NCBI GenBank assembly: GCA_963779055.1
Contig: CAVZWN010000004.1
Coordinates: 1,096,099-1,160,098 of the forward strand
Reading direction: 5' to 3'
DNA: 64,000 bases
Origin: Sulfurimicrobium sp963779055
GTDB taxonomy: Bacteria > Pseudomonadota > Gammaproteobacteria > Burkholderiales > Sulfuricellaceae
Both the position numbers and the translations under genes were made by a program. How positions within the stretch are numbered: position 1 is the stretch's first letter; each line of letters begins with the position of its first letter. The notes beneath the pieces are model-generated. The model saw only the letters and a list, made by a program, of their open reading frames with translations, was not told the DNA's origin and searched no databases. Shown here in pieces: positions 27,241-34,951 of the stretch.

Positions 27241-28677
27241 TCAAGCCTTGCGGTGCTCGCCTACCCGCACAATTTTCATGGTGTTGGTGCCACCGGTTTT
27301 TCCGATGGGCTCACCGATGGTCAGCAAAATCGTGTCGCCATCTCGCACCGCGCCGCGACGACGCAATTCGTCTTCCGCTTCACGCAACAGCAGTTCCGGA
27401 TCGTGCGTGAACATCTTGAAATTGATCGGGTGAACACCGCGAAACAAAGTCACTTTTCTACGGGTTTCCACTTGCGGTGTCAAGGCGTAGATTGGAACCG
27501 CCGTAGCAATGCGCGACATCCACAGCGTGGTTGAGCCGGACTGTGTCAGGGCAGCAATGGCTTTCACCTGCAGATGATTTGCGGTATAGATCGCTGCCAT
27601 GGCAATCGATTCATCAATCGGACCCACCGTTTCCCGCTTCAGACGCATGCTGGATGGTGTAATCTCGATTTCCTTCTCCGCTTCCACGCAGACCCGATCC
27701 ATTGCCTGAACAGCTTCCACCGGATACTGGCCCGCAGCGGTTTCGGCCGACAGCATGACTGCGTCTGTGCCGTCGATCACCGCATTGGCCACGTCGGAGA
27801 CTTCAGCGCGCGTCGGAATCGGACTGGTAATCATGGATTCCATCATCTGCGTAGCGGTAATCGCCAGTTTGTTCTTTTCCCGCGCCATGCGGATCATTTT
27901 CTTCTGTAGCGCTGGCACGGCAGCGTCGCCGACTTCAACGCCCAGATCGCCGCGTGCCACCATGATGGCATCTGAGGCCTCGAGGATTTCTTCCAGCGCA
28001 GGAATGGCCTCGGCACGTTCTATCTTTGCCACCAGCAGACTGTGGCCGCCCGCAGCATGCAGCAACTCACGCGCCAGAATCATGTCTGCCGCATTACGGG
28101 GAAAGGAAACTGCAAGGTAATCCGCCTTGAGGGCTGCGGCAGTCTTGATGTCTTCCTTGTCCTTGTTGGTCAGTGCTGCTGCCGAAAGCCCGCCGCCCTG
28201 GCGGTTGATGCCCTTGTTATTTGACAGCACGCCACCCTGGCGGACCTGGCACACGATTTCGTTGCCACGCACTTCCTCTACCCACATCACGATGCGACCA
28301 TCATCCAGCAACAGCGTGGATCCACGATCGACGTCCTTGGGCAGATCCTTGTAATCCAGTCCCACGCGCTCCTGATTACCCAGAGGGCAGTCGGCGTCGA
28401 GAATGAAAGTATCGCCATTGGCGAGAGAAATCTTTCCGTTCTCGAATTTTCCGATGCGGATTTTCGGTCCCTGCAAATCGACCAGCACACCGATCGCACG
28501 GCCGCGTGCACGCGCCAGGGAACGCACCATTTCAGCGCGTTCGATATGATCTTCGGGTGTTCCGTGAGAGAAATTCAGCCTGACGACGTCCACTCCCGCT
28601 TCAATCAGCCGGTCCAGCACTTTGGGATCGTTCGACGAAGGGCCGAGGGTCGCTACAATTTTGGTTCTGCGTATCAT
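27241..28677 (-). CDS. pyk: Pyruvate kinase
   Basis: Transfers phosphate from PEP to ADP. Family signatures: IRRTKIVATLGPSSND, VVRLNFSHGTPEDH, the catalytic region LLVAKIERAEAIPALEEIL, MVARGDLGVEVG, ATQMMESMI, and the C-terminal domain ending VRVGEHRKA. From ATG 28677 it has 478 residues. No Shine-Dalgarno precedes this ATG because the arm of a heptamer hairpin comes within four bases. The open frame continues 15 codons into the hairpin from a GTG at 28722, so the real start is uncertain. Embedded in the Calvin-type operon between pgk and fba. Confidence 0.94.
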   Translation of the reverse strand: MIRRTKIVATLGPSSNDPKVLDRLIEAGVDVVRLNFSHGTPEDHIERAEMVRSLARARGRAIGVLVDLQGPKIRIGKFENGKISLANGDTFILDADCPLGNQERVGLDYKDLPKDVDRGSTLLLDDGRIVMWVEEVRGNEIVCQVRQGGVLSNNKGINRQGGGLSAAALTNKDKEDIKTAAALKADYLAVSFPRNAADMILARELLHAAGGHSLLVAKIERAEAIPALEEILEASDAIMVARGDLGVEVGDAAVPALQKKMIRMAREKNKLAITATQMMESMITSPIPTRAEVSDVANAVIDGTDAVMLSAETAAGQYPVEAVQAMDRVCVEAEKEIEITPSSMRLKRETVGPIDESIAMAAIYTANHLQVKAIAALTQSGSTTLWMSRIATAVPIYALTPQVETRRKVTLFRGVHPINFKMFTHDPELLLREAEDELRRRGAVRDGDTILLTIGEPIGKTGGTNTMKIVRVGEHRKA

Positions 28678-28681
28678 TTGT

Positions 28682-28745
28682 GGTGATGGGCAATGAGCAA
28701 TGAGGGATGGGGAACCCATCACCCTTCACCCTTCACCCATTACTC
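28682..28745. repeat. Tandem-heptamer hairpin at the pgk/pyk junction
   Basis: Left arm 28682-28711 has GGTGATG-GGCAATG-AGCAATG-AGGGATG; the right arm 28714-28745 inverts as AGTAATG-GGTGAAG-GGTGAAG-GGTGATG. It ends one base from the pgk stop and begins four bases from the pyk ATG, so it fills the whole junction. Confidence 0.8.
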
Positions 28746-28746
28746 C

Positions 28747-29928
28747 TTATTTAGCGGCACGTTTTTCAAGAATATCGACAGCAGGCAATTTCTTGCCTTC
28801 GAGGAATTCGAGGAAAGCACCACCAGCGGTGGAGATGTAGGAAACCTTGTCGTAGATGTCATACTTCTGGATTGCCGCGATGGTGTCACCGCCACCAGCC
28901 AGAGTAAACGCCTTGGTGTTGGCAATGGCCATGGCAATCGCCTTGGTGCCTGCACCGAACTGGTCGAATTCGAAAACGCCGACCGGGCCGTTCCAGACCA
29001 CGGTACCCGCCTTCATGATGATATCCACCAGCTCTTGCGCACTCTTTGGACCGATGTCAAAAATCATGTCATCGTCAGTCACGGCACCCGCATCTTTCAG
29101 AACGGCTGGTTCATTGGCATCGAACTGCTTGCCGCAAACCACATCCACGGCAACCGGGATGGTTGCGCCACGGGCGGTCATCTTGGTCATCAGGGCCTGA
29201 GCGGTAGGGATCAGATCCATTTCGCACAGGGATTTGCCGACGTTCTTGCCGGTAGCCGCAAGGAAAGTGTTGGCGATACCGCCACCAACCACCATCTGGT
29301 CCACTTTCTCGGACAAGGATTCCAGCACGGTCAGCTTGGTGGAAACCTTGGAGCCGCCGACGATGGCAACCATCGGGCGGGCCGGGCTGAGCAGGGCCTT
29401 GGTCAGCGCTTCCAGCTCTTCGGTCAGCAGCATGCCGGCACAAGCCACGGGCGCGAACTGGGCCACGCCGTAAGTAGAAGCTTCAGCACGGTGAGCGGTG
29501 CCGAATGCGTCCATCACGAACACATCGCACAGTGCGGCATATTTCTTGGCGGTCTCTTCGACGTTTTTCTTCTCGCCCTTGTTGATACGGCAGTTTTCCA
29601 GCAGCACGACTTCGCCTTCGGCCACGTCGAAGCCACCGTCAACCCAGTCCTTGATCACGCGCACCGGCTTGCCAAGCTTGGCGGACATCACGTCAGCTAC
29701 AGGCTTGAGGGAATTTTCTTCACTCCACTCGCCTTCAGTCGGGCGGCCCAGGTGGGAAGTCACCATCACTTTGGCGCCTGCCTTCATGGCGTGCTCAATA
29801 GTCGGCATGGAAGCGGTGATTCGGGCGTCAGAAGTGACTTTGCCTTCCTTGACGGGCACATTAAGGTCAGCGCGGATGAAAACACGCTTGCCCTTAAGGT
29901 CCAGATCGGTCATACGGATTACGGACAT
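28747..29928 (-). CDS. pgk: Phosphoglycerate kinase
   Basis: Reversible phosphoryl transfer between 1,3-bisphosphoglycerate and ATP. Family segments: VFIRADLNVPVKEGKVT, MVTSHLGRPTEG, LENCRINKGEKKN, AIVGGSKVSTKLTVLESL, WNGPVGVFEFDQF and the C-terminal GGDTIAAI ... STAGGAFLEFLEGK. It has 393 residues. Transcribed from tkt-gap on the minus strand; a double hairpin precedes it and another follows directly after its TAA stop. Part of both glycolysis and CO2 fixation. Confidence 0.96.
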   Translation of the reverse strand: MSVIRMTDLDLKGKRVFIRADLNVPVKEGKVTSDARITASMPTIEHAMKAGAKVMVTSHLGRPTEGEWSEENSLKPVADVMSAKLGKPVRVIKDWVDGGFDVAEGEVVLLENCRINKGEKKNVEETAKKYAALCDVFVMDAFGTAHRAEASTYGVAQFAPVACAGMLLTEELEALTKALLSPARPMVAIVGGSKVSTKLTVLESLSEKVDQMVVGGGIANTFLAATGKNVGKSLCEMDLIPTAQALMTKMTARGATIPVAVDVVCGKQFDANEPAVLKDAGAVTDDDMIFDIGPKSAQELVDIIMKAGTVVWNGPVGVFEFDQFGAGTKAIAMAIANTKAFTLAGGGDTIAAIQKYDIYDKVSYISTAGGAFLEFLEGKKLPAVDILEKRAAK

Positions 29929-29949
29929 GGTTTAGCTCCTGTAGAAAAT

Positions 29950-29990
29950 AAGGTGTAAGGGATAGGTGGGCCTATGCCTTACGCCTCACG
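29950..29990. repeat. First repeat hairpin at the gap/pgk junction
   Basis: AAGGTGTAAGGGATAGG pairs with CCTATGCCTTACGCCTC-type sequence. The inverted right arm reads GTGAGGC-GTAAGGC-ATAGG, showing a 7-base period with a GTAAGGC word. It lies on the pgk side of the junction, beside a second hairpin. Confidence 0.65.
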
Positions 29991-29995
29991 GCGTT

Positions 29996-30060
29996 AGTGG
30001 TGAGCAGCAAGCAGTGAGCGGTGGGTTTCTATCCGCTTACTGCTTGCTGCTCACCAGCGG
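29996..30060. repeat. Second repeat hairpin at the gap/pgk junction
   Basis: The left arm has heptamers GTGGTGA-GCAGCAA-GCAGTGA-GCGGTGG. The right arm inverted is GCTGGTGA-GCAGCAA-GCAGTAA-GCGGAT, giving a long, nearly perfect stem around a TTTCT loop. It ends two bases from the gap stop codon. Confidence 0.8.
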
Positions 30061-30061
30061 C

Positions 30062-31060
30062 TTACTTGGCTACGTGTTCAACCAGACGCAGCATGTTGCA
30101 GGTATAGCCGTACTCGTTGTCGTACCAGGCTACAACCTTGACGAAGGTTGGATCCAGCGCGATGCCGGCTTCTGCGTCGAAAGTCGAAGGGGCGCTGTTG
30201 CCAACGAAGTCAGTGGAAACCACTTTCTCGGTGGTGTAACCCAGAACACCCTTCATCGCACCTTCAGAAGCCGCTTTCATGGCCTTGCAGATGTCGTCGT
30301 AGGAAGCTGCCTTGTTCAGTTCCACAGTCAGGTCGACTACGGAAACGTCGGAGGTCGGCACACGGAAAGCCATGCCGGTCAGCAAACCTTTCAGTTCTGG
30401 CAGCACCACGCCCACGGCCTTGGCAGCACCAGTGGAAGACGGGATGATGTTTTCCAGAATGCCGCGGCCACCACGCCAGTCCTTCATGGAAGGGCCGTCA
30501 ACGGTTTTCTGGGTGGCAGTAGCCGCATGCACGGTAGTCATCAGACCACGCTTGATGCCCCAGTTGTCGTTCAGCACCTTGGCTACTGGAGCCAGGCAGT
30601 TGGTGGTGCAGGAAGCAGCGGAAACAATCGCCTCGCCAGCATATTTGGCATGGTTCACGCCGTACACGAACATCGGGGTAGCGTCCTTGGCAGGAGCAGA
30701 CTGAACCACTTTCTTGGCGCCAGCCTTGATATGAGCTTCGCAGGATTCGGTAGTCAGGAAGAAGCCGGTGCAGTCGATTACGATATCCGCGCCCACTTCA
30801 TTCCACTTCAGGTTGGCGGGGTCGCGCTCAGCTGTCAGGCGGATGGTCTTGCCGTTAACAACCATGTTGCCACCGCTAACCGAGACGTCGCCATTGAAAC
30901 GGCCATGGACGGAATCGTACTTCAGCATGTAAGCCAGGTAGTCGGGCTCGAGCAGGTCGTTAATCGCCACGATCTCGATATCCTTGAAATCCTTCGCGAC
31001 AGCGCGGAACACCATGCGGCCGATACGGCCAAAACCGTTGATACCAACTTTAATTGCCAT
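30062..31060 (-). CDS. gap: Glyceraldehyde-3-phosphate dehydrogenase, type I
   Basis: Phosphorylating GAPDH for glycolysis and the Calvin cycle. NAD(P)-binding start IKVGINGFGRIGRMVFRA, active-site cysteine in ASCTTNCLAPVAK (near residue 153), and TGMAFRVPTSDVSVVDLTV, WYDNEYGYTCNMLRLVEH. It has 332 residues. Second gene of the operon behind tkt; its start has a Shine-Dalgarno-like AAGGAG just upstream (31067-31072). Hairpins of repeated words flank it on both sides. Confidence 0.96.
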   Translation of the reverse strand: MAIKVGINGFGRIGRMVFRAVAKDFKDIEIVAINDLLEPDYLAYMLKYDSVHGRFNGDVSVSGGNMVVNGKTIRLTAERDPANLKWNEVGADIVIDCTGFFLTTESCEAHIKAGAKKVVQSAPAKDATPMFVYGVNHAKYAGEAIVSAASCTTNCLAPVAKVLNDNWGIKRGLMTTVHAATATQKTVDGPSMKDWRGGRGILENIIPSSTGAAKAVGVVLPELKGLLTGMAFRVPTSDVSVVDLTVELNKAASYDDICKAMKAASEGAMKGVLGYTTEKVVSTDFVGNSAPSTFDAEAGIALDPTFVKVVAWYDNEYGYTCNMLRLVEHVAK

Positions 31061-31093
31061 GCTTTTTCTCCTTGAAAATAAACTTATAAACCC

Positions 31094-31159
31094 AGAACCG
31101 CAAAGACGCTGAGGCGCAAAGAACTTTTTCTCTGCGTCTTTGCGCCTTTGCGGTAAACG
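31094..31159. repeat. Tandem-octamer hairpin at the tkt/gap junction
   Basis: Left arm AACCGCAAAGACGCTGAGGCG-type sequence is inverted in the right arm (CTGCGTCTTTGCGCCTTTGCGG). The word is CGCAAAGR, the same as at purH/purD. It ends three bases from the tkt stop codon. Confidence 0.8.
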
Positions 31160-31162
31160 TTT

Positions 31163-33148
31163 TTAAAGAATGCCCTTAACGGTGTTCACCACGTTCTCGA
31201 CCGTGAAGCCAAAGTGCTTGAACAGTTCCGGAGCCGGGGCAGACTCACCAAAGCTGTGCATACCCACCACAGCACCGCGCAGGCCAACATACTTGTACCA
31301 GCCGTCAGTCACGCCTGCTTCAATGGCGACTTTGTGAACGGTCGGCAGCAGCACGCTGTCCTTGTAGGCCTGATCCTGACGGTCGAATACGTTGGTGGAC
31401 GGCATCGAAACCACGCGTGTGGCCACGCCCTGTTCATCCAGCACTTTCTTTGCATCCATCGCCAAAGCCACTTCGGAGCCGGTGGCGATCAGTACCACTT
31501 TCGGATTCGCTGCATCGGCCAGCACGTAACCACCCTTGGCGATGTTGGCGATGGTGGCATCGTCGCGCTTCTGGAAGTTAAGGTTCTGACGGCTGAAAAT
31601 CAGGCAGCTCGGACCGGTTTTCTTTTCCACGCCAGCCACCCAGGACACGGCAGACTCAACCGTATCGCAAGGACGCCATACATCCATGTTCGGAATCATG
31701 CGCAGGGTCGCGATCTGTTCCACCGGCTGGTGAGTCGGACCGTCTTCGCCCAGACCGATGGAGTCGTGGGTGAACACGTAGACCACGCGCTGCTTCATCA
31801 GGGCCGACATGCGCAGGGCGTTGCGCATGTATTCCGAGAACATCAGGAAAGTGCCGCCGAACGGCAGGATACCGCCATGCAGCGCCATGCCGTTCATGAT
31901 GTGGGCCATGCCGAACTCGCGCACGCCGTAGCTGATGTAGTTACCGGGCTTCTTGCCATGCACATGGTGGGCACCCGTCCAGTTGGTCAGGTTTGAGCCG
32001 GTCAGGTCGGCGGAGCCGCCAACGAATTCCGGCACAGCCGGCACCAGGCCGTTGATGCAGTTCTGCGAAGCCTTGCGGGTAGCAATGGTTTCGGCTTTTT
32101 CGTTGGTAGCCTTGATGAAGCCGGCAGCGTGTTTTTTCCACTCTGCGGACAGGTCTCCGGCCATGCGGCGCTTGAATTCAGCAGCTTCCTTGGGGAAGGC
32201 GGCGGCGTATTCAGCGAACTTGTTGTTCCACAGGGCTTCCAGACCGGTGCCCTTGGTGCGGCAATCCCAGCCTTCGTATACATCCTTGGGGATTTCGAAC
32301 GGACCGTGAGTCCAGCCCAGGTTGGCACGGGTGGCGGCAATTTCCGCATCGCCCAGGGCAGCGCCATGCACGTCGTGAGTGCCTTCCTTGTTGGGAGAGC
32401 CCTTGCCGATCACCGTCTTGCAGCAGATCAGGGAAGGCTTGTCGGTCACTGCCTTGGCAGCCTGCACGGCAGCCTCGATGGCAGCCGGATCGTGGCCATC
32501 CACACCCGGAACCACGTGCCAGCCGTAGGCTTCGAAACGCTTGGCGGTGTCGTCGGTGTACCAGCCTTCGATGTGGCCGTCGATGGAGATGCCGTTGTCG
32601 TCCCAGAACGCGGTCAGCTTGCCCAGGCCCCAAGTGCCGGCCAGCGCGCAGGCTTCGTGGGAAATGCCTTCCATCATGCAGCCGTCGCCCAGGAACACAT
32701 AAGTGTTGTGGTTGACGATTTCATGACCGGGCTTGTTGAACTCGTTTGCCAGCAGTTTTTCCGCCATGGCCATGCCGACGGCGTTGGTAATGCCCTGACC
32801 CAGTGGGCCAGTGGTCGTTTCCACGCCGGGGGTGTAGCCGTATTCAGGATGACCCGGGGTCCTGGAGTGCATCTTGCGGAACTTCTTGATCTCGTCGATC
32901 GGGAGGTCGTAACCGGTCAGGTGCAGCAGGGAGTAGATCAGCATCGAACCGTGGCCGTTGGAGAGCACGAAACGATCGCGGTCGAACCACTTCGGATTGG
33001 CCGGGTTGTGACGCAGGTGGTGATTCCATACCACTTCAGCGATTTCTGCCATGCCCATGGGCGCGCCGGGGTGGCCGGAATTGGCTGCCTGTACCGCATC
33101 CATGGAAAGAACGCGAATCGCGTTAGCGAGTTCTTTACGAGTTGCCAT
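31163..33148 (-). CDS. tkt: Transketolase
   Basis: ThDP enzyme of the Calvin and pentose phosphate cycles. N-terminal NAIRVLSMDAVQAANSGHPG, PLGQGITNAVGMAMAEK, the ThDP/Mg motif GDGCMMEGISHEA with N of DDNGIS, YVFTHDSIGLGEDGPTHQP, and the C-terminal AYKDSVLL region. It has 661 residues. ATG 33148 follows a GAAGGA ribosome site. It is the first gene of tkt-gap-pgk-pyk-fba; the region upstream has inverted repeats that may serve operon control. The lack of rubisco or phosphoribulokinase genes here leaves autotrophy open. Confidence 0.96.
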   Translation of the reverse strand: MATRKELANAIRVLSMDAVQAANSGHPGAPMGMAEIAEVVWNHHLRHNPANPKWFDRDRFVLSNGHGSMLIYSLLHLTGYDLPIDEIKKFRKMHSRTPGHPEYGYTPGVETTTGPLGQGITNAVGMAMAEKLLANEFNKPGHEIVNHNTYVFLGDGCMMEGISHEACALAGTWGLGKLTAFWDDNGISIDGHIEGWYTDDTAKRFEAYGWHVVPGVDGHDPAAIEAAVQAAKAVTDKPSLICCKTVIGKGSPNKEGTHDVHGAALGDAEIAATRANLGWTHGPFEIPKDVYEGWDCRTKGTGLEALWNNKFAEYAAAFPKEAAEFKRRMAGDLSAEWKKHAAGFIKATNEKAETIATRKASQNCINGLVPAVPEFVGGSADLTGSNLTNWTGAHHVHGKKPGNYISYGVREFGMAHIMNGMALHGGILPFGGTFLMFSEYMRNALRMSALMKQRVVYVFTHDSIGLGEDGPTHQPVEQIATLRMIPNMDVWRPCDTVESAVSWVAGVEKKTGPSCLIFSRQNLNFQKRDDATIANIAKGGYVLADAANPKVVLIATGSEVALAMDAKKVLDEQGVATRVVSMPSTNVFDRQDQAYKDSVLLPTVHKVAIEAGVTDGWYKYVGLRGAVVGMHSFGESAPAPELFKHFGFTVENVVNTVKGIL

Positions 33149-33440
33149 TTATTTGATCCTTCAAGAGTTTAAATTCTTAATTGATTTTACCGGACGCCAC
33201 GCACCCGAAGCGCAAAACCATCATGATGCCATGGTTTTGACGCAAAAATTTGCGAAAGGTCTCGATTATCACTCACGGGCAATTTTTGAGCAAGTATGGC
33301 CAAAATGCCGCCGCCTCGGTCATTCAAAAGACAAAAACTGCGCAAAAACAGGAGTTCGCACTCCATTTTGAAAAGACAGAAAGCTGGCAACCAACCCCAG
33401 AACCGCCGTTAAAATTATTTTATGTGCGCCGAATAAATGT
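33149..33440 (-). promoter_or_regulatory. Upstream region of the tkt operon with two inverted repeats
   Basis: This 292-base gap has no convincing gene. It contains AAAACCAT-N9-ATGGTTTT (33214-33238) and the near-palindrome CGCAAAAATTTGCG (33241-33254), 66-106 bases before the tkt start. A TAAAAT -10 candidate lies between these and the gene, near 33185-33190. They could be sites for a LysR-type (CbbR-like) regulator, but no regulator gene is in the window. The part near 33400 is featureless. Confidence 0.4.
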
Positions 33441-34222
33441 TTATTTCGCAGCCATGATCCAGGCATGCCATGCCTGGAATAAATCCCTGTTGCGCGCCGC
33501 TACCACTGAGCGCTGCCACACGTCATCCGTCCAGAAATCCGATTGATTCAGCGTGCTGACGACCCCGCCCGACTCTTCCAGAATCAGCGACCCGGCGGCG
33601 TAATCCCACAATTTCTGCCCACCATGCAGATAGACGTCAAAGCGCCCGGCTGCGGTATAACACCAGTCCAGCGTGCTGGCGCCGTAATTTCGCTGCGAAC
33701 TGTAGGGTGGCGCACTGGCAAGCTGCTGTGCCAGTTTTGCGGAAATACGCTTGAAATCCACGCCAGCCATGCAGTGGCACAGGTCGGGAATATATTCCTT
33801 GATCGGCAGTTGCGTGCCATTCAGAAAAGCGCCCTTCCCCGCCTCGGCATAAAAAATCTCGTCTGACACCGGGTCGTATACCACGCCCAGGACGCTTCTT
33901 CCCTGCCGCATCAGCGCCACTGAAACCGCAAAGTAGGGCAGGCCGTTGACGAAATTGGATGTGCCATCGATGGGGTCGATACACCACAGACCTCCCCCCC
34001 CGCCTGCCACAATTCCTTTTGCAGTTCGAACGGCATCTCTTCACCCAGCACCGGGTAATCAGCAATTTTTACCAGGGCGGCTGTAAGCGCATTCTGCGAA
34101 GCGATATCCGCCTCGGTAAACATGCTGCCGTCGCTCTTGCGCTGGCGCGCCACCTTGAGGTAGCGCGGCATGATTTCATCCCGGGCAACGGTTTTTACGA
34201 CTTCAATGACTGAGTTGAGCAT
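33441..34222 (-). CDS. Inositol monophosphatase family protein, frameshifted
   Basis: Mg-dependent phosphatase of the SuhB/IMPase/CysQ superfamily. N-terminal metal site DYPVLGEEMPFE (the EE pair), the catalytic core LWCIDPIDGTSNFVNGLP, and the C-terminal WDYAAGSLILEESGG. The frame is broken in a run of eight C (33994-34001; G on the coding strand); nine would join QAGGGG to LWCIDPIDGTSNF. It has about 260 residues once repaired. Start ATG 34222; the frame extends 18 codons upstream into a heptamer hairpin (MMRGRPPITHYPSPIPRK). Substrate unknown; SuhB-like RNA-polymerase accessory function is also possible. Confidence 0.82.
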
Positions 34223-34228
34223 TTTTCT

Positions 34229-34300
34229 GGGGATGGGTGAAGGGTAATGGGTGATGGGAGGTCGTCCCCTCATCACCCATTACCCATTCCCCATTACCTC
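34229..34300. repeat. Tandem-heptamer hairpin between the thioredoxin-like and IMPase-family genes
   Basis: Left arm GGGGATG-GGTGAAG-GGTAATG-GGTGATG; right arm inverted GGTAATG-GGGAATG-GGTAATG-GGTGATG-AGGGG. This is the best-matching pair of arms in the window. The TAA stop of the upstream gene (34294-34296) is inside the right arm, and the downstream start is seven bases past the left arm. Confidence 0.85.
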
Positions 34301-34851
34301 TCCTTCCACTTGATCGAGCATCCCATGCTCGGGATTTGTTCTGCCGGACCCTGCCCGGTTCCGGCCACTTGCAGCATGGCCTCGAACAAATCGCGCCGTG
34401 CGTCTGCGGGTGCCGCATCCTTGCGCGAGGCGTCCAGACGGCCGCGGTATTGCAGTTCCAGCCTCGCGTTATAGCCAAAAAAATCCGGGGTACATACCGC
34501 CCCATAAGCCCTGGCTACTTCCTGGGTTTCGTCCAGCAGATAGGGGAAGGGAAAAGCGAATTCGGCAGCCACCTTCTTCATGTTGTCGAAGGAATCTTCG
34601 GCATATTCCGCCGGGTCGTTGGACATGATCGCCACGCTGTTGATGCCATGCTGCTTCAGTTCAGCGCAGTCACGCACCAGGCGATCGCGCACCGCCTTGA
34701 CATAGGGGCAATGATTGCAGATGAACATTACCAGCAGGCCATTCGGGCCGCACGCCTCCGCAAGGGAATGACGCTTCCCGTCAACACCGGGCAGATCAAA
34801 ATCCGGTGCCTTCCGGCCAAAGTCACATACCGGCGTTTGCAGGCTAACCAT
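34294..34851 (-). CDS. Thioredoxin-like / AhpC-TSA family protein
   Basis: Peroxiredoxin-like or ResA-like thioredoxin-fold protein, 185 residues, no signal peptide. The segment GKRHSLAEACGPNGLLVMFI followed by CNHCPYVKAVRDRLV carries a CxxC (residues 45-48) in the position of the thioredoxin active site. It is followed by SNDPAEYAEDSFDNMKK and the cis-Pro-like VCTPDFFGYN. Such proteins are annotated as 'thioredoxin family' with unknown partner. Start ATG 34851 is divergent from rsmE. It likely shares a transcript with the phosphatase gene downstream, across a heptamer hairpin that provides its stop codon. Confidence 0.8.
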   Translation of the reverse strand: MVSLQTPVCDFGRKAPDFDLPGVDGKRHSLAEACGPNGLLVMFICNHCPYVKAVRDRLVRDCAELKQHGINSVAIMSNDPAEYAEDSFDNMKKVAAEFAFPFPYLLDETQEVARAYGAVCTPDFFGYNARLELQYRGRLDASRKDAAPADARRDLFEAMLQVAGTGQGPAEQIPSMGCSIKWKER

Positions 34852-34951
34852 AAAATGAGTCCCTGTTATTTATGTTAAGCATGAGCAGACAGGGTTTAAT
34901 TCCGTCCGGTTTTTTAGCTAATATAGCATGCCTTCCCCGACGAGAAACGCC

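Noticed and set aside
33250..33546. Small plus-strand frame of 98 codons between suhB-type gene and tkt
   Set aside because: No ribosome site, no domain; it runs through the promoter region and into the phosphatase gene on the other strand.
33994..34001. Phase variation as the main explanation for the phosphatase break
   Set aside because: Eight other frame breaks in the window are outside homopolymers of this length, so a common source (sequence error) is simpler; kept only as a minor finding.
4970..34300. Junction hairpins as rho-independent terminators
   Set aside because: None has a T-run after the stem, the arms are long and imperfect, and they lie between genes that need to be co-transcribed. 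True terminators with T-runs are seen at the operon ends.
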